This document shows, piece by piece, positions 43,644 through 53,249 of a stretch of 64,000 nt of DNA. Each line of letters opens with the position of its first letter. Positions within the stretch are counted from its first letter, which is position 1. The translations under genes and the position numbers were made by a program. The notes beneath the pieces were generated by a model, which saw only the letters and a program-made list of their open reading frames with translations, made no database searches and was not told the DNA's origin. The stretch is taken from contig NZ_CP054861.1 of assembly GCF_013459645.1 (NCBI RefSeq), positions 3,026,001 through 3,090,000 of the forward strand, in the 5' to 3' direction. This stretch comes from Martelella sp. NC20. GTDB taxonomy: Bacteria; Pseudomonadota; Alphaproteobacteria; Rhizobiales; Rhizobiaceae.

Positions 43644-44549
43644 ATGCGTCTCAAGGGCATCTTCAACCGCGATGGCGGCACGTTCAAGACTACCGACATG
43701 GACGCGTTCCACAAACTGGCCACCGAGATCTTCACCGCTGCGGGCCATGAATTCGACTGCGATATTGTCGAGGGAAAAGGGGTCAAGCAGGCAATCGAGA
43801 AGACTGCCGAAGGTTCCGGTTTCGACGGCATGATCGTCGGCGGCGGCGATGGCACCGTGTCGCTCGCCGCAGGTTTCCTGCACGGCAAGGATAAGCTGCT
43901 GGGCGTGGTGCCCGCCGGCACAATGAACCTTTTCGCCCGCAGCCTTGGAATTTCGTTCGATATCGAGGAAGCGCTGGAGGAGCTTGCCAATGGCAGGCCG
44001 GTGCGCGTCGACATGCCGACGATCAACGACCGGCCGTTCATCCATCAGTTCTCCGCCGGCCTCCATGCCACGATGATCAGGAACCGGGAAAAGCTCGACT
44101 ATGATTCGCGCCTCGGCAAGATTTCAGCCAGCACCCGCGCCTGGTTCGATACGCTGAGGACGGTGCCGGACGTGCGTGTGCGCTACCAGAGCGACCACGG
44201 CGATGGCGAGGGCAGCTTTGCCCTGCTCGGCGTCTCCAACAATCGCATTCACAACAATGCCGTACCGTTTTCCGACCGTCCGCAGGGCGGAAAGCTCGGC
44301 GTCTATCTGGTCAAGGCAAGCGATTTCGACAACATGGTGGGCTTCGCCATGGACTACCTGACCGGGCATCTCGAGGATAGCGAGAATGTCACGCTGTTCG
44401 AGGCCGAACGGATTACGCTCGATTTTGCCTCCACCGACATGGATCAGTCGCTCGATGGCGATCTGATCGAGGTGATCGGTCACGCGGTGATCGAACAGCA
44501 TCCGGGCGCGTTGCATGTCATCGTGCCCGCCGATAGCGATCTTACCTGA
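43644..44549 (+). CDS. Diacylglycerol kinase-family lipid kinase
   Basis: A 301-residue DAGK-catalytic-fold protein. The ATP-binding motif GGGDGTVSLAAGFLHG is at residues 66-81, followed by LGVVPAGTMNLFARSLGI, a signature of the bacterial YegS/DgkB-type lipid kinases. The C-terminal beta-rich half (GVSNNRIHNNAVPFSDRPQG, SLDGDLIEVIGHAVIEQHPG) is also typical. ATG 43644 follows AAGGA. It likely phosphorylates a lipid (diacylglycerol or sphingoid/other) at the membrane; the true substrate is unknown. Confidence 0.85.
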   Translation: MRLKGIFNRDGGTFKTTDMDAFHKLATEIFTAAGHEFDCDIVEGKGVKQAIEKTAEGSGFDGMIVGGGDGTVSLAAGFLHGKDKLLGVVPAGTMNLFARSLGISFDIEEALEELANGRPVRVDMPTINDRPFIHQFSAGLHATMIRNREKLDYDSRLGKISASTRAWFDTLRTVPDVRVRYQSDHGDGEGSFALLGVSNNRIHNNAVPFSDRPQGGKLGVYLVKASDFDNMVGFAMDYLTGHLEDSENVTLFEAERITLDFASTDMDQSLDGDLIEVIGHAVIEQHPGALHVIVPADSDLT

Positions 44550-44555
44550 TCCGGT

Positions 44556-46052
44556 TTACTGAAAGGCCGTCTCGTAGAAGCTTCTGAGCTTGCGTGAATG
44601 CAGCCTTTCGGGCGGCATCGCCGCGAGCTTCTGCACCGCCTTGATGCCGATATGGAGGTGCTGGCGCACCTGGGTGGTGTAAAACGCGGTCGCCATGCCG
44701 GCTAGTTTCAACTCGCCATGCAGCGGCCGGTCGGAAACGCACAGAAGTGTGCCGTAAGGCACCCGGAAGCGAAAGCCGTTGGCGGCGATCGTCGCCGATT
44801 CCATATCGAGCGCGATCGCGCGCGACTGGGACAGCCGCTTGACCGGCCCGCTCTGGGGGGAAAGCTCCCAGTTGCGGTTGTCGATGGTCGCCACGGTGCC
44901 GGTGCGCATCACCCGCTTCAGCTCGTAGCCTTCGAGCCCGGTCACCTCTGCGACGGCCTCCTCCAGCGCGAGCTGCACTTCCGCAAGCGCCGGGATCGGC
45001 ACCCAGACCGGCAGGTCGTCGTCCAGCACATGGTCCTCGCGGACATAGGCATGGGCCAGCACATAATCGCCGAGCTTCTGGCTGTTGCGCAGCCCCGCGC
45101 AATGGCCGAGCATCAGCCAGGCATGCGGGCGCAGCACAGCGATATGATCGGTGATCGTTTTGGCGTTGGATGGCCCGATGCCGATATTGACCATCGTTAT
45201 CCCGCAATTGTCGCCACGTTTCAGATGATAGGCGGGCATTTGCGGCAGGCGCGCGCTGCCGCGGCCTTCTTCCGGCTCGACCTCGCCCGGAAGCGTGATG
45301 ACATTGCCCGGCTCGACGAAAGCGGTATAGCCATCGCCGCCATTCGCCATGGTCTCGCGGGCAAAGGCGCAGAACTCGTCGACGTAGAACTGATAGTTGG
45401 TGAACAGCACGAAGTTCTGGAAATGCGCCGAACTCGTCGCCGTGTAATGGCTGAGCCGCGCCAGCGAGTAATCGACTCGTTGCGCGGTAAATGGCGCCAG
45501 CGGCTGCGGCTTGCCGGGCTCCGGCTCGTAGTCGCCATTGGCGATCAAATCGTCGGTGGTGTTGAGGTCCGGGGTATCGAAAATGTCGCGCAGCGGCACG
45601 TCGGCGAGCGCCGCGAGGTCGGCCTCGACATGGGTATTCTCGCCGAAGGCGAAATGGAGCGGGATCGGCGTTTCCGATTCGCCGATGGTCACCGGAACCC
45701 CGTGATTCTTGATCAGCAGCGAAAGCTGGGCGATGAGGTAATCCTCGAACAGGTCCGGACGGCTGATCGCGGTCGCATATTCGCCGGGGGTTGCTACATG
45801 CCCGAAGGAGAGGCGAGAATCGGTGAGGCCGTAGCTTCCCGTTTCGATGCTGATCTGCGGATAGAAGGCGCGATACCGCCCCTCGATCGCCGCGCCGCTC
45901 GCAAGCGCCACGAAGGCATCGATCAGAAAGCGGGTGTTGCGCTTATAGAGCGCCTGCAGCGCCTTCACCGCCTCGCGCGCATCGGTAAAGCCTTGCGGCT
46001 CCTGGCGGTCCGGGCTGATGATCCTTGCTGCCATAGGTTCGTAATCGCGCAT
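44556..46052 (-). CDS. amn: AMP nucleosidase
   Basis: A 498-residue enzyme that splits AMP into adenine and ribose 5-phosphate. The N-terminal regulatory half (YRAFYPQISIETGSYGLTDS, SRLSFGHVATPGEYATAISR) and the C-terminal phosphorylase-like catalytic half (TMVNIGIGPSNAKTITDHIA, LRPHAWLMLGHCAGLRNSQ, IALDMESATIAANGFRFRVP) are those of the Amn family, with the usual length. It converges with the lipid kinase gene and is divergent from the GST-like gene. Confidence 0.95.
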   Translation of the reverse strand: MRDYEPMAARIISPDRQEPQGFTDAREAVKALQALYKRNTRFLIDAFVALASGAAIEGRYRAFYPQISIETGSYGLTDSRLSFGHVATPGEYATAISRPDLFEDYLIAQLSLLIKNHGVPVTIGESETPIPLHFAFGENTHVEADLAALADVPLRDIFDTPDLNTTDDLIANGDYEPEPGKPQPLAPFTAQRVDYSLARLSHYTATSSAHFQNFVLFTNYQFYVDEFCAFARETMANGGDGYTAFVEPGNVITLPGEVEPEEGRGSARLPQMPAYHLKRGDNCGITMVNIGIGPSNAKTITDHIAVLRPHAWLMLGHCAGLRNSQKLGDYVLAHAYVREDHVLDDDLPVWVPIPALAEVQLALEEAVAEVTGLEGYELKRVMRTGTVATIDNRNWELSPQSGPVKRLSQSRAIALDMESATIAANGFRFRVPYGTLLCVSDRPLHGELKLAGMATAFYTTQVRQHLHIGIKAVQKLAAMPPERLHSRKLRSFYETAFQ

Positions 46053-46178
46053 CTTGTCACCCTTGCATTTACCCGCCGATCGGCGCTCACTGACGTGAAG
46101 CCCACCGGTCTTTTAACTGCTTCAGATCGATCTATATCGTTTGGGACGGGGTTTTACGACACGAAGAGGATGATTTTC

Positions 46179-46880
46179 ATGACCACTCCGATTGAACTTT
46201 ATTACTGGCCCACGCCCAATGGCTACAAGATCACCATCTATCTTGAGGAGGCTGGCGTTCCCTACAATGTGAACTATGTGAATATCGGCAAGGGCGATCA
46301 GTTCAAGCCGGATTTCCTGAAGATATCGCCCAATAACCGCATGCCGGCGATCGTCGATCCGGACGGCCCCGGCGGCGGGCCGATCTCCGTGTTCGAGTCT
46401 GGCGCGATCCTGCAATATCTCGGCCGCAAATTCAAAAAATTCTACCCCGAGACCGAGCGCGAGCGCGTCGCGGTGGAAGAGTGGCTGTTCTGGCAGGTCG
46501 GCGGTCTCGGGCCGATGGCGGGCCAGGCCCATCATTTCCGCAATTACGCCCCGGAAAAGATCGAATACGGCATCAACCGCTATACCAATGAGGTCAACCG
46601 CCTCTATGGCGTCATGGACCGGCGGCTGGCGGAGGCCGAATATCTCGGCGGCGACTATTCCATTGCCGACATGGCATCGATCGGCTGGGTCAGATCCCAT
46701 GAGGGCCAGGGGCAGGATCTCAACGATTTCCCGCATCTCAAGCGCTGGTATGAAACCGTCATGGCCCGCCCCGCCGTCAAGGCCGGCATCGCGGTCGGAC
46801 AGGCCGAGCGGGAAAAGATGAACCTTGCCACCGACAAGGACGCGCAATCCGTGCTGTTCGGCCAGAAGGCGCGTTCATGA
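46179..46880 (+). CDS. Glutathione S-transferase-like disulfide-bond oxidoreductase (YfcG/YghU type)
   Basis: A 233-residue GST fold. The N-terminal thioredoxin-like domain has IELYYWPTPNGYKITIYLEE with the threonine/asparagine of nu-class GSTs, NIGKGDQFKPDFLKISPNN, RMPAIVDPDGPGGG and VFESGAILQYLG (the ES motif for glutathione); the C-terminal helical domain has WLFWQVGGLGPMAGQAHHFR and GDYSIADMASIGWV. Nu-class members reduce glutathionylated or disulfide substrates. ATG 46179 follows AAGAGGA. Confidence 0.9.
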   Translation: MTTPIELYYWPTPNGYKITIYLEEAGVPYNVNYVNIGKGDQFKPDFLKISPNNRMPAIVDPDGPGGGPISVFESGAILQYLGRKFKKFYPETERERVAVEEWLFWQVGGLGPMAGQAHHFRNYAPEKIEYGINRYTNEVNRLYGVMDRRLAEAEYLGGDYSIADMASIGWVRSHEGQGQDLNDFPHLKRWYETVMARPAVKAGIAVGQAEREKMNLATDKDAQSVLFGQKARS

Positions 46881-46949
46881 TCAACAGCAGTCCGGTTTTC
46901 GCTGGAAGCGCGGCATCTGCCGGGCGTTCCGGGAAATGTCCGGTCGCGA

Positions 46950-48146
46950 TCACAACTTCCGCACCGCGATCGGCGAGCCGTTGCTGATCGTGTCGCTTGG
47001 ATGCTGGATGACGCGATCGCCGGGCGAAAGCCCGCCGGTGATCTCGGCGCTTTCGTCGTTCATCTGGCCGATTGTAACGCTCGTCAATTCGGCGCGGTCG
47101 TCCAGGACCCGGAAAACCTGCCACTGATTGCCGGAGCGGAAAAGCGCCGCGATCGGGACCTGTACGACATCGTCCGCCTGCCAGACGGTCAGTCGAGCGT
47201 AGATGCGGAAGGCATCGCCGAGCCCTGCGGGCACATGCTCGAAATCGAGGATTGCGTCGACGCGCTGTTCGGAGATGCCGAGCGCCGAGGTCTTTTCGTA
47301 AGCGGCCGGATCGATGCGCCGTACGGTTGCCGCGATCGGTGAGCCGCCCCAGTCGACAATCTCGGCGCTCGACCCGGGACCGATCCTGACCGCGTCGCTC
47401 GACAACAGATCCACCACGGCTTCGAGATCGTGCGGATCGCCGATATCGGCGATCTTGGCGCCGATCGCGACCGGCTGCGCGCTGCGGGCGTAAATCTTCA
47501 GGATCATCCCGTCGGCGGGCGTCACGAGATCGATGCAGCAATCCTTTTCCGGCGCATAGGCGGTCGCGCGCGGTTCGGAGAGGCGGGCGGCGGCGGCCTT
47601 CAACTCGGCCTCTCGCAGGGTCACCGTTGCCGCGGCGGCATCGAGCTGCGCCCTTGCAACGTTCACGGCGGTCATCGCCTGTTGCAGTTCCATTTCCGAG
47701 ATGGTGTTGCGCTGGCTGAGGTTCCTGTAGCGCCGCAGTTGATCCTCCGCCTGCTCAAGGTTCGCGGCCGCCCTGATGTTGTCCGCCTTGGCAATGGCCA
47801 CCGCCACCTCCGTCGCGTCGCGCGCGGCCCCGAGCTCAACCTTGGTGCGCGGGTCGAGCAGCGCCGAGGCCGAGGGCAGAATCCGCGCGACGACGCTCCT
47901 TCCGGCTTCGACCGCGTCGCCCTCCTCGAATTCGGTGCGCAGCATCTGGCCTGCGATCGGCGTGTGGATGGTGTAGATATCCTTCACCCGGGTCTTGCCC
48001 TCCTGAAGGATGGTCACCGCCATCGGTCCGCGCTCGACGGTTGCGACGTCAATGGAGACCGGCTTTTCGCGCATGGCGTAATAAAAGCCGCCGATGATTG
48101 CGAGTATGAGAAGGGCCAGAAGCCCTCTCTTGATCCACTTGGCCAT
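46950..48146 (-). CDS. HlyD/MFP-type periplasmic adaptor of an ABC exporter
   Basis: A 398-residue membrane fusion protein. One N-terminal membrane helix (LLALLILAIIGGFYYAM) is followed by a barrel/lipoyl half (VTILQEGKTRVKDIYTIHTP, GQMLRTEFEEGDAVEAG), a coiled-coil hairpin (about 110-210, with NLEQAEDQLRRYRNLSQRN) and a second lipoyl half (TPADGMILKIYARSAQPV). It links the ABC permease to the periplasm or an outer-membrane channel. It is the last gene of a leftward ATPase-permease-adaptor operon (DevBCA or MacAB-like); the permease stop is only four bases from its start. Confidence 0.9.
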   Translation of the reverse strand: MAKWIKRGLLALLILAIIGGFYYAMREKPVSIDVATVERGPMAVTILQEGKTRVKDIYTIHTPIAGQMLRTEFEEGDAVEAGRSVVARILPSASALLDPRTKVELGAARDATEVAVAIAKADNIRAAANLEQAEDQLRRYRNLSQRNTISEMELQQAMTAVNVARAQLDAAAATVTLREAELKAAAARLSEPRATAYAPEKDCCIDLVTPADGMILKIYARSAQPVAIGAKIADIGDPHDLEAVVDLLSSDAVRIGPGSSAEIVDWGGSPIAATVRRIDPAAYEKTSALGISEQRVDAILDFEHVPAGLGDAFRIYARLTVWQADDVVQVPIAALFRSGNQWQVFRVLDDRAELTSVTIGQMNDESAEITGGLSPGDRVIQHPSDTISNGSPIAVRKL

Positions 48147-48150
48147 CAGG

Positions 48151-50514
48151 TCACTCTCTTGTTTTCAAAACCTCGACCAGATCGAAACGGTCGATCCGGC
48201 GGCGGACAATCAGGGCGGAAACAATACCCGCGACAAAGACAACCATCGATGCACGCGCATAGCTGCCGATATCGACGGCGAACGGAATGGTGAAAACGTC
48301 GCTGGAGAGGTCCGCGATGAGTGTTTTGGCGATTTGGTAGCCGATATACCAGCCGATCGGCTGGGCGAGCGCCAGCAACACGGTGATTTCGACCAGCAGA
48401 ACCTGCGAGACCTCGCCGCGTGAAAACCCCAAAACCCGCAGGCTCGCCAGCTCGCGCCCGCGCTCGGAAAGCAGAATGCGGGCGGTGTTGTAGACGATGC
48501 CGAAGGTGATCACTGCGGCCAGCAGCACGTAGATCGTCGTCATGATCGAGATGTTTTCGTTCATGGTCTTGCGGAAATTGGCGAGCGAAAGCCGGTTGAG
48601 CGCAACGCCGGCGATCTTTGGCGTGGCCTTCACCGCGCGGTAAAAATCGGAGAGCCGGGCCTCGTCGAGGGCGATGTTGGCCGCCGAAACGCGCCTGCCG
48701 TCGCCGATCATGTGGTCGAGCGCGGCGGCGTCCATATAGACCGACAGTCCGAGCAGGCTCTGGACCACCGAGGTCACCGGCACGGAGACGATCCGGTGGT
48801 TGCGAGTGACGAGTTCCACCTCTGCCATATCGCCGGGGGAAAGACCGAGCGTTTCGGCGACGCGTTCGGAAATCATCAGCCCCTGAGGGGGGATCGAAAG
48901 CCGGACCGCGTCGGGATCGACCACGCGGGAAAGGTCGTCGGCGTCGGAGGCGCTTGCGATCGAAACATGTTTTTCGCGGTAGCCGTTGCGCATGATCACC
49001 GGCACGTTGCGGTACCCCTCGCTGCGCATCACGCCCGGCAGGCGCGCGACAGCAAGAAGCGCCTCCAAGGCCTGGTCGTCGCTAAACTGCACCGTTGCGA
49101 ACTGGCGCTGGGTATCGAAAAAGATCGACTTGATCATCGCGTCCATCGAATTGGTGCTCGCAAGTCCAACGGTCAGCAGCGCGACCGGCATGGCGATGCC
49201 GATGATGGTCAGGCCTGCGCGCACGGGAAACCGTGTCAGATTTCGCAATGCCATGATCGTAAGCTCGGAAAAAAGCCGGGGTAGATGCCAGCGTCCGACA
49301 AACGAAAGCTTGTAGTGCAAGGGTTCGGGCGGGCGCATGGCCACGGCGGCAGGCAGGCTGGCGGCCTGATAGATGACCCGCGCCGCGCCCAGAAGCGCTG
49401 CACCCGTCGCAACGCCGGCCGCGAGGAGATAGACATCCAGGCTCCAGGCGAAAACCAGAAAGGGAAATGTGTAAAATCGCACGTAGACGCGCGTCATCTC
49501 CACGCCCCGCCAACTGCCGAGCGCAAAGCCGACCGCGATGCCGGCGACGACGATGATCAGGATCAGCTTGGTATAGTGAACGGCAATGGCGGCACTTGAG
49601 AAGCCGAGTGCCTTCAACAACCCGATCTGTTCGCGCTCGAGGGCGATGAGGCGCGAGAGGACCATGTTGACCAGAAAGGCCGCCACCGCCAGAAATATCG
49701 GAGGAATGATCGAGGCCATGGCCTCGAGCCCCTGGAGTTCGCCATCCAGAAAGGTGTTGGACATCTGCCGGTCGCGGCCGTAAGCGCCGATGGCGCCATA
49801 GGGTTTGAGCACGGTGTCGAGCCGCTCGATCACCGTCGCCTCGTCGGCGTTGCGACCGAGCGTCACGGCGACGGAATTGAACGCGCCGTCCATGTCGAAA
49901 ATCCCGTCGAGCACGGTTTCGGGCATGAAAAGAACGCCGAATCGGGCGTTGTCGGGCACCATGTCGCCGGGGCCGATGGCATAGACATATTCCGGCGAAA
50001 GCACGATAGCGGTGATGCTCAGCCGGCGCTTTTTGCCGTTCATCAGCGCCTCGAAATGATCGCCGGGAGAAAAACCGTGCGCCTTTGCGAAGCTCTCCGA
50101 AACCGCCACCTCGCCGGGACGCTCCGGATCCGGCAGTCGGCCGGCGCGGATATAGGGGCGGTTGAGCACTGGTTCGCCGCTATCGGGCAGCGAGATCACC
50201 ATGCCGGCGGCGGGTTCGGCCATGCCGGTGACATCCAGCACCACCGAATGGACAACGCGGAAATCGGCAAGCGTCACGCCGTCAATGGCGCGTATATTGC
50301 TTGCAAGATTATCGGGTGCGCGGGTGACAGTCGCGAACACATCGGCAAAGCGATAGCGCGCATAAAAAGTATCGCGGGTTTCGACCAGCGAGCGGTAGAC
50401 GCCGACGGCCATGATCAGCGTTGCCACGCCGCAGGCAAGCACCAGCGCGACGGCGAGCAACTGGGCCCAGAGTCTCAGAACGTCGCGAAACAGCTTGCGG
50501 TCGAGAATCGGCAT
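48151..50514 (-). CDS. FtsX-type ABC transporter permease
   Basis: A 787-residue permease with two FtsX (MacB-like) repeats: one membrane helix near the N-terminus (LLAVALVLACGVATLIMAVG), a large periplasmic domain, then three helices around residues 270-380 (IPPIFLAVAAFLVNMVLSRL), a second N-terminal helix near 440 (VRAGLTIIGIAMPVALLTVG), another periplasmic domain and three final helices (TIYVLLAAVITFGIVYNTAR, VFVAGIVSALIVRRRI). The double repeat suggests it works as one long chain or a dimer. It moves a lipid, peptide or other hydrophobic substrate across the envelope; the substrate is unknown. Confidence 0.9.
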   Translation of the reverse strand: MPILDRKLFRDVLRLWAQLLAVALVLACGVATLIMAVGVYRSLVETRDTFYARYRFADVFATVTRAPDNLASNIRAIDGVTLADFRVVHSVVLDVTGMAEPAAGMVISLPDSGEPVLNRPYIRAGRLPDPERPGEVAVSESFAKAHGFSPGDHFEALMNGKKRRLSITAIVLSPEYVYAIGPGDMVPDNARFGVLFMPETVLDGIFDMDGAFNSVAVTLGRNADEATVIERLDTVLKPYGAIGAYGRDRQMSNTFLDGELQGLEAMASIIPPIFLAVAAFLVNMVLSRLIALEREQIGLLKALGFSSAAIAVHYTKLILIIVVAGIAVGFALGSWRGVEMTRVYVRFYTFPFLVFAWSLDVYLLAAGVATGAALLGAARVIYQAASLPAAVAMRPPEPLHYKLSFVGRWHLPRLFSELTIMALRNLTRFPVRAGLTIIGIAMPVALLTVGLASTNSMDAMIKSIFFDTQRQFATVQFSDDQALEALLAVARLPGVMRSEGYRNVPVIMRNGYREKHVSIASASDADDLSRVVDPDAVRLSIPPQGLMISERVAETLGLSPGDMAEVELVTRNHRIVSVPVTSVVQSLLGLSVYMDAAALDHMIGDGRRVSAANIALDEARLSDFYRAVKATPKIAGVALNRLSLANFRKTMNENISIMTTIYVLLAAVITFGIVYNTARILLSERGRELASLRVLGFSRGEVSQVLLVEITVLLALAQPIGWYIGYQIAKTLIADLSSDVFTIPFAVDIGSYARASMVVFVAGIVSALIVRRRIDRFDLVEVLKTRE

Positions 50515-50517
50515 CGG

Positions 50518-51267
50518 TCACCACTGAATTTCGGAGGGTTGCAACCGGGTCTCGTTGACGTCGATCCCGTCAATGGCGCCGTCGCGGAAGTAAACAACCC
50601 GATGGGCGATTTTGCGGATATCGGCGTTGTGCGTGATGATGGCGACGGTCGCGCCGAGTTCGGCATTGATGCGATAAAGCACATCGAGTACCAGAATGCC
50701 GGTCTTGGAATCGAGCGCGCCGGTCGGCTCGTCGCAAAAGAGCACGTCCGGCTTCTTGGCGATCGCGCGGGCGATGGCGACGCGCTGCTGTTCCCCGCCT
50801 GACATCTGTGCGGGGAAATGATCGAGCCGGTGTTTCAGCCCGACCATTTCCAGCGCCTCCTCCGGTCGCATCGGGTCTTTCGATATTTCGGCCACAAGTG
50901 CCACGTTCTCGCGCGCCGTCAGACTCGGGATCAGATTGTAGAACTGGAATACGAAGCCGATATGGGCACGGCGATAGCGGGTGAGCTTCCACTCGGGATA
51001 GTCTGAGATCATCTCGTCGCGGAAGCGCACCGATCCGGAACTGGCGCGGTCAAGGCCGCCGATGATGTTGAGTAGCGTGGACTTGCCGCTGCCGGAAGGT
51101 CCGAGCAGCACAACCATCTCGCCGGCATGGATGTCGAGGTCGACGTCGCGCAACGCCGTCACCTCGACATCGCCGCTGCGGTAGACCTTGGAAATGCCGC
51201 GCACGGAAAAAATCGGGATGCCGACCGGCGCGGCGTCCATTTCAGTGTTGCTGTGGCGGTTCTGCAT
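50518..51267 (-). CDS. ABC transporter ATP-binding protein (LolD/MacB type)
   Basis: A 249-residue ATPase. It shows Walker A ([20 protein letters not shown]), the signature [20 protein letters not shown], Walker B ([12 protein letters not shown]) and the H-loop ([18 protein letters not shown]). GGAGA precedes ATG 51267. The permease starts four bases after its stop, and the adaptor follows: the order ATPase, FtsX permease, HlyD adaptor defines an export system of the macrolide/lipid exporter superfamily. Confidence 0.93.
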   Translation of the reverse strand: MQNRHSNTEMDAAPVGIPIFSVRGISKVYRSGDVEVTALRDVDLDIHAGEMVVLLGPSGSGKSTLLNIIGGLDRASSGSVRFRDEMISDYPEWKLTRYRRAHIGFVFQFYNLIPSLTARENVALVAEISKDPMRPEEALEMVGLKHRLDHFPAQMSGGEQQRVAIARAIAKKPDVLFCDEPTGALDSKTGILVLDVLYRINAELGATVAIITHNADIRKIAHRVVYFRDGAIDGIDVNETRLQPSEIQW

Positions 51268-51503
51268 AATTCTCCGTTTTCCCGGATTCACCGAATGCTG
51301 CCTGCGATCGCGTCAGGCTGATCGGCAAACCATGCGCTGGGACAAGTTTATACCAGGCTACCGCAGTTGCATTGAGCTTTGTCAACGCAAGGCGGGCTAT
51401 CCGGAGAATTGAATGCGGTGCTGTCGTTTGCTACCGGGATCGGTGAGGTCGGAACGAGGCTGTACTCATCCGCCTTGCCGAGGCCGCAGCGCCGCGCCGT
51501 ATC

Positions 51504-52616
51504 TTATGCGAGCGCCTTCAGCACCGCCGGCAGTTCTTCGGCAAGGAGTTGCATGTCGCGATGCGGGCCGGTCGACACGCGGATGCAGCGGTTGAGCGGC
51601 GCGACGCCCGGCATGCGGATGAACACGCCGCGCGCGCCGAGGGCATCGACGATGGCGCGCGCATAGGCGCCGTCCCGGCCGCAATCGATCGCCACGAAAT
51701 TCGTGGCCGAGGGCAGGGGCGCGAGACCGTTGTCGCGCGCGATGCCGGCGATCTCCTCGCGCGAATCCCGGATGCGGCCGACCACGGCCTGCAGATAGGC
51801 CTGATCGGCAAGCGCTGCCTCGGCCGCCACGAGGCTCAGCCGCGGCATGCCGAAATGGTTGCGGATCTTGTCGAATGCGCGGATCGTCTGCGGCGCGCCG
51901 ATTGAATAGCCGACCCGCGCGCCCGCCAACCCATAGGCCTTGGAAAAGGTGCGGAAGCGGAGAATATTCGGGCGGTCGAGAAAACGCGCGATATCGGGAA
52001 AGGCCTCGGCCGGGCCGCATTCGCAATAGGCCTCGTCCAGCACCAGCATGCAGGTTTCCGGAAGCGCGTCGGCAAAGCGGGCGACATCGTCGGCATGCCA
52101 GAAACTGCCCATCGGGTTGTCGGGATTGGCGAAATAGACCAGCGTGGCGTCGTTCGTGCTCACCGCCTCGATAAGCCCGTCGATATCCTCACGATCGCCG
52201 GCATAGGGCACATTGATGCGCCGGCCGCCATAGCCATCGACATGGTAGCTGAAGGTGGGATAGCCGCCGAGCGAGGTGACGACAGCGGTTCCGGGTTCCA
52301 CCAGCAGGCGCACGATCATGCCCAGAAGTCCGTCGACCCCTTCGCCGATCACGATGTTCTCGCTGCCGCAGCCAAGATGGGCCGCCAGCGCCTGGCGCAG
52401 CGACAGGTGTTCGGGATCGGAATACTTCCAGACCTCGCCCGCCGCCTCGCGTATCGCCGCAAGCACTGTCGAGGCTGGGCCGAACCCGCTTTCGTTGGCG
52501 CCGAGCCTCGCGATGATCGGATAGTTCCGGGTGCGCTCCAGCGCCTCCGGTCCCACGAACGGCACGGTCGCGGGCAGGTTTTGGGCAAGGGCGGTAAAGC
52601 GCGGGAAGTCGGTCAT
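51504..52616 (-). CDS. PLP-dependent aminotransferase, HisC-like (class I/II)
   Basis: A 370-residue aminotransferase. The PLP-binding lysine is in RFRTFSKAYGLAGARVGYS; other class I/II features are GANESGFGPASTVLAAIREA, IVIGEGVDGLLGMIVRLLVE, YFANPDNPMGSF and MLVLDEAYCECG. It is related to histidinol-phosphate aminotransferase but stands alone outside a his operon, so the substrate could be another amino acid. The frame is open 255 bases further upstream, but ATG 52616 gives the normal family start (MTDFPRFTALAQNLPATVPF). Confidence 0.88.
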   Translation of the reverse strand: MTDFPRFTALAQNLPATVPFVGPEALERTRNYPIIARLGANESGFGPASTVLAAIREAAGEVWKYSDPEHLSLRQALAAHLGCGSENIVIGEGVDGLLGMIVRLLVEPGTAVVTSLGGYPTFSYHVDGYGGRRINVPYAGDREDIDGLIEAVSTNDATLVYFANPDNPMGSFWHADDVARFADALPETCMLVLDEAYCECGPAEAFPDIARFLDRPNILRFRTFSKAYGLAGARVGYSIGAPQTIRAFDKIRNHFGMPRLSLVAAEAALADQAYLQAVVGRIRDSREEIAGIARDNGLAPLPSATNFVAIDCGRDGAYARAIVDALGARGVFIRMPGVAPLNRCIRVSTGPHRDMQLLAEELPAVLKALA

Positions 52617-52707
52617 GAAAGGCGTTCCGGTTTGAAAGTCGCACAAACATAATCGCTCGCCCATCAATGGCAAGCAAAGCTGTCGCCGGAAACCCGCCGC
52701 AAATGCA

Positions 52708-52729
52708 AACGGCGCCCGAAGGCGCCGTT
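52708..52729 (-). terminator. Terminator-like hairpin after the DUF1127 gene
   Basis: AACGGCGCC (52708-52716) pairs perfectly with GGCGCCGTT (52721-52729) around CGAA. It stands about 25 bases past the end of the leftward DUF1127 gene. The following T tract on the minus strand is short, so termination may be inefficient. Confidence 0.55.
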
Positions 52730-52753
52730 GATCATGGCATGCGCGCTTGCCGC

Positions 52754-52897
52754 TTAGCGGAAGGCGCGAGCCGAAACGCGGTCGATATCGGAAGGCAGAA
52801 GGCCGATATCCTTGAGTTCTGCAGCCGAAAGATTGCGCAGCTGGGCGCGGGTGCGGCGGTAGGAGAACCATTTCATGGTGAGGTCGAAGGGGTTCAT
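52754..52897 (-). CDS. DUF1127 (YjiS-like) small protein
   Basis: A 47-residue protein starting MNPFDLTMKWFSYRRTRAQL and ending RNLSAAELKDIGLLPSDIDR then VSARAFR, the hallmark of DUF1127. GAGGAAA lies six bases before the ATG. Small arginine-rich DUF1127 proteins in alphaproteobacteria have been linked to phosphate and carbon metabolism and to RNA regulation; nothing here says which. A hairpin (GGAGC TTGT GCTCC, 52920-52933) lies in its leader and a terminator-like hairpin follows the gene. Confidence 0.85.
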   Translation of the reverse strand: MNPFDLTMKWFSYRRTRAQLRNLSAAELKDIGLLPSDIDRVSARAFR

Positions 52898-53124
52898 GGG
52901 TGTTTCCTCGTGAATGACAGGAGCTTGTGCTCCGGATTTCTTATGTGAGGCCTATATACCCGAATCCGAAAGCTGCTGTTGTGCAAGTTTTATGCAACTG
53001 CCATGCATTTGTGCGCATGGTTGCGCATTCCGTATGCAGTCCCGACGCTGTGATTATTTTTGAGGCTGGTTCGCCTGGAGGGTCCTGAACGGCGCGCAAC
53101 GTCGCCGCAGACGCGCATGCTATA

Positions 53125-53205
53125 GCGTCGGGCGAAAAAGTGGAATCCGGTTTTTCGCCCGACGCGTCAAACTAAAGAATCTAGAGCATTGCCCGATGCT
53201 CTGGA
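53125..53205. repeat. Tandem rhizobial palindromic intergenic elements
   Basis: The first palindrome has 15-bp perfect arms (53125-53139 and 53151-53165, GCGTCGGGCGAAAAA and its complement) with the 11-base spacer GTGGAATCCGG. The second (53180-53189 and 53196-53205) has 10-bp arms with one mismatch around TGCCCG. The mosaic of two palindromes resembles the RIME-type intergenic elements of Rhizobium and relatives. It ends about 45 bases from the terminator of the small RNA. Confidence 0.75.
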
Positions 53206-53249
53206 CAGGAATGATTCCCGGATGATTCCGGCAAATGTCGGGAGAAGGG

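Noticed and set aside
44718..46178. Upstream in-frame extension of the GST-like gene across amn
   Set aside because: The extension is the antisense of amn; the GST fold starts exactly at ATG 46179, which has its own ribosome-binding site.
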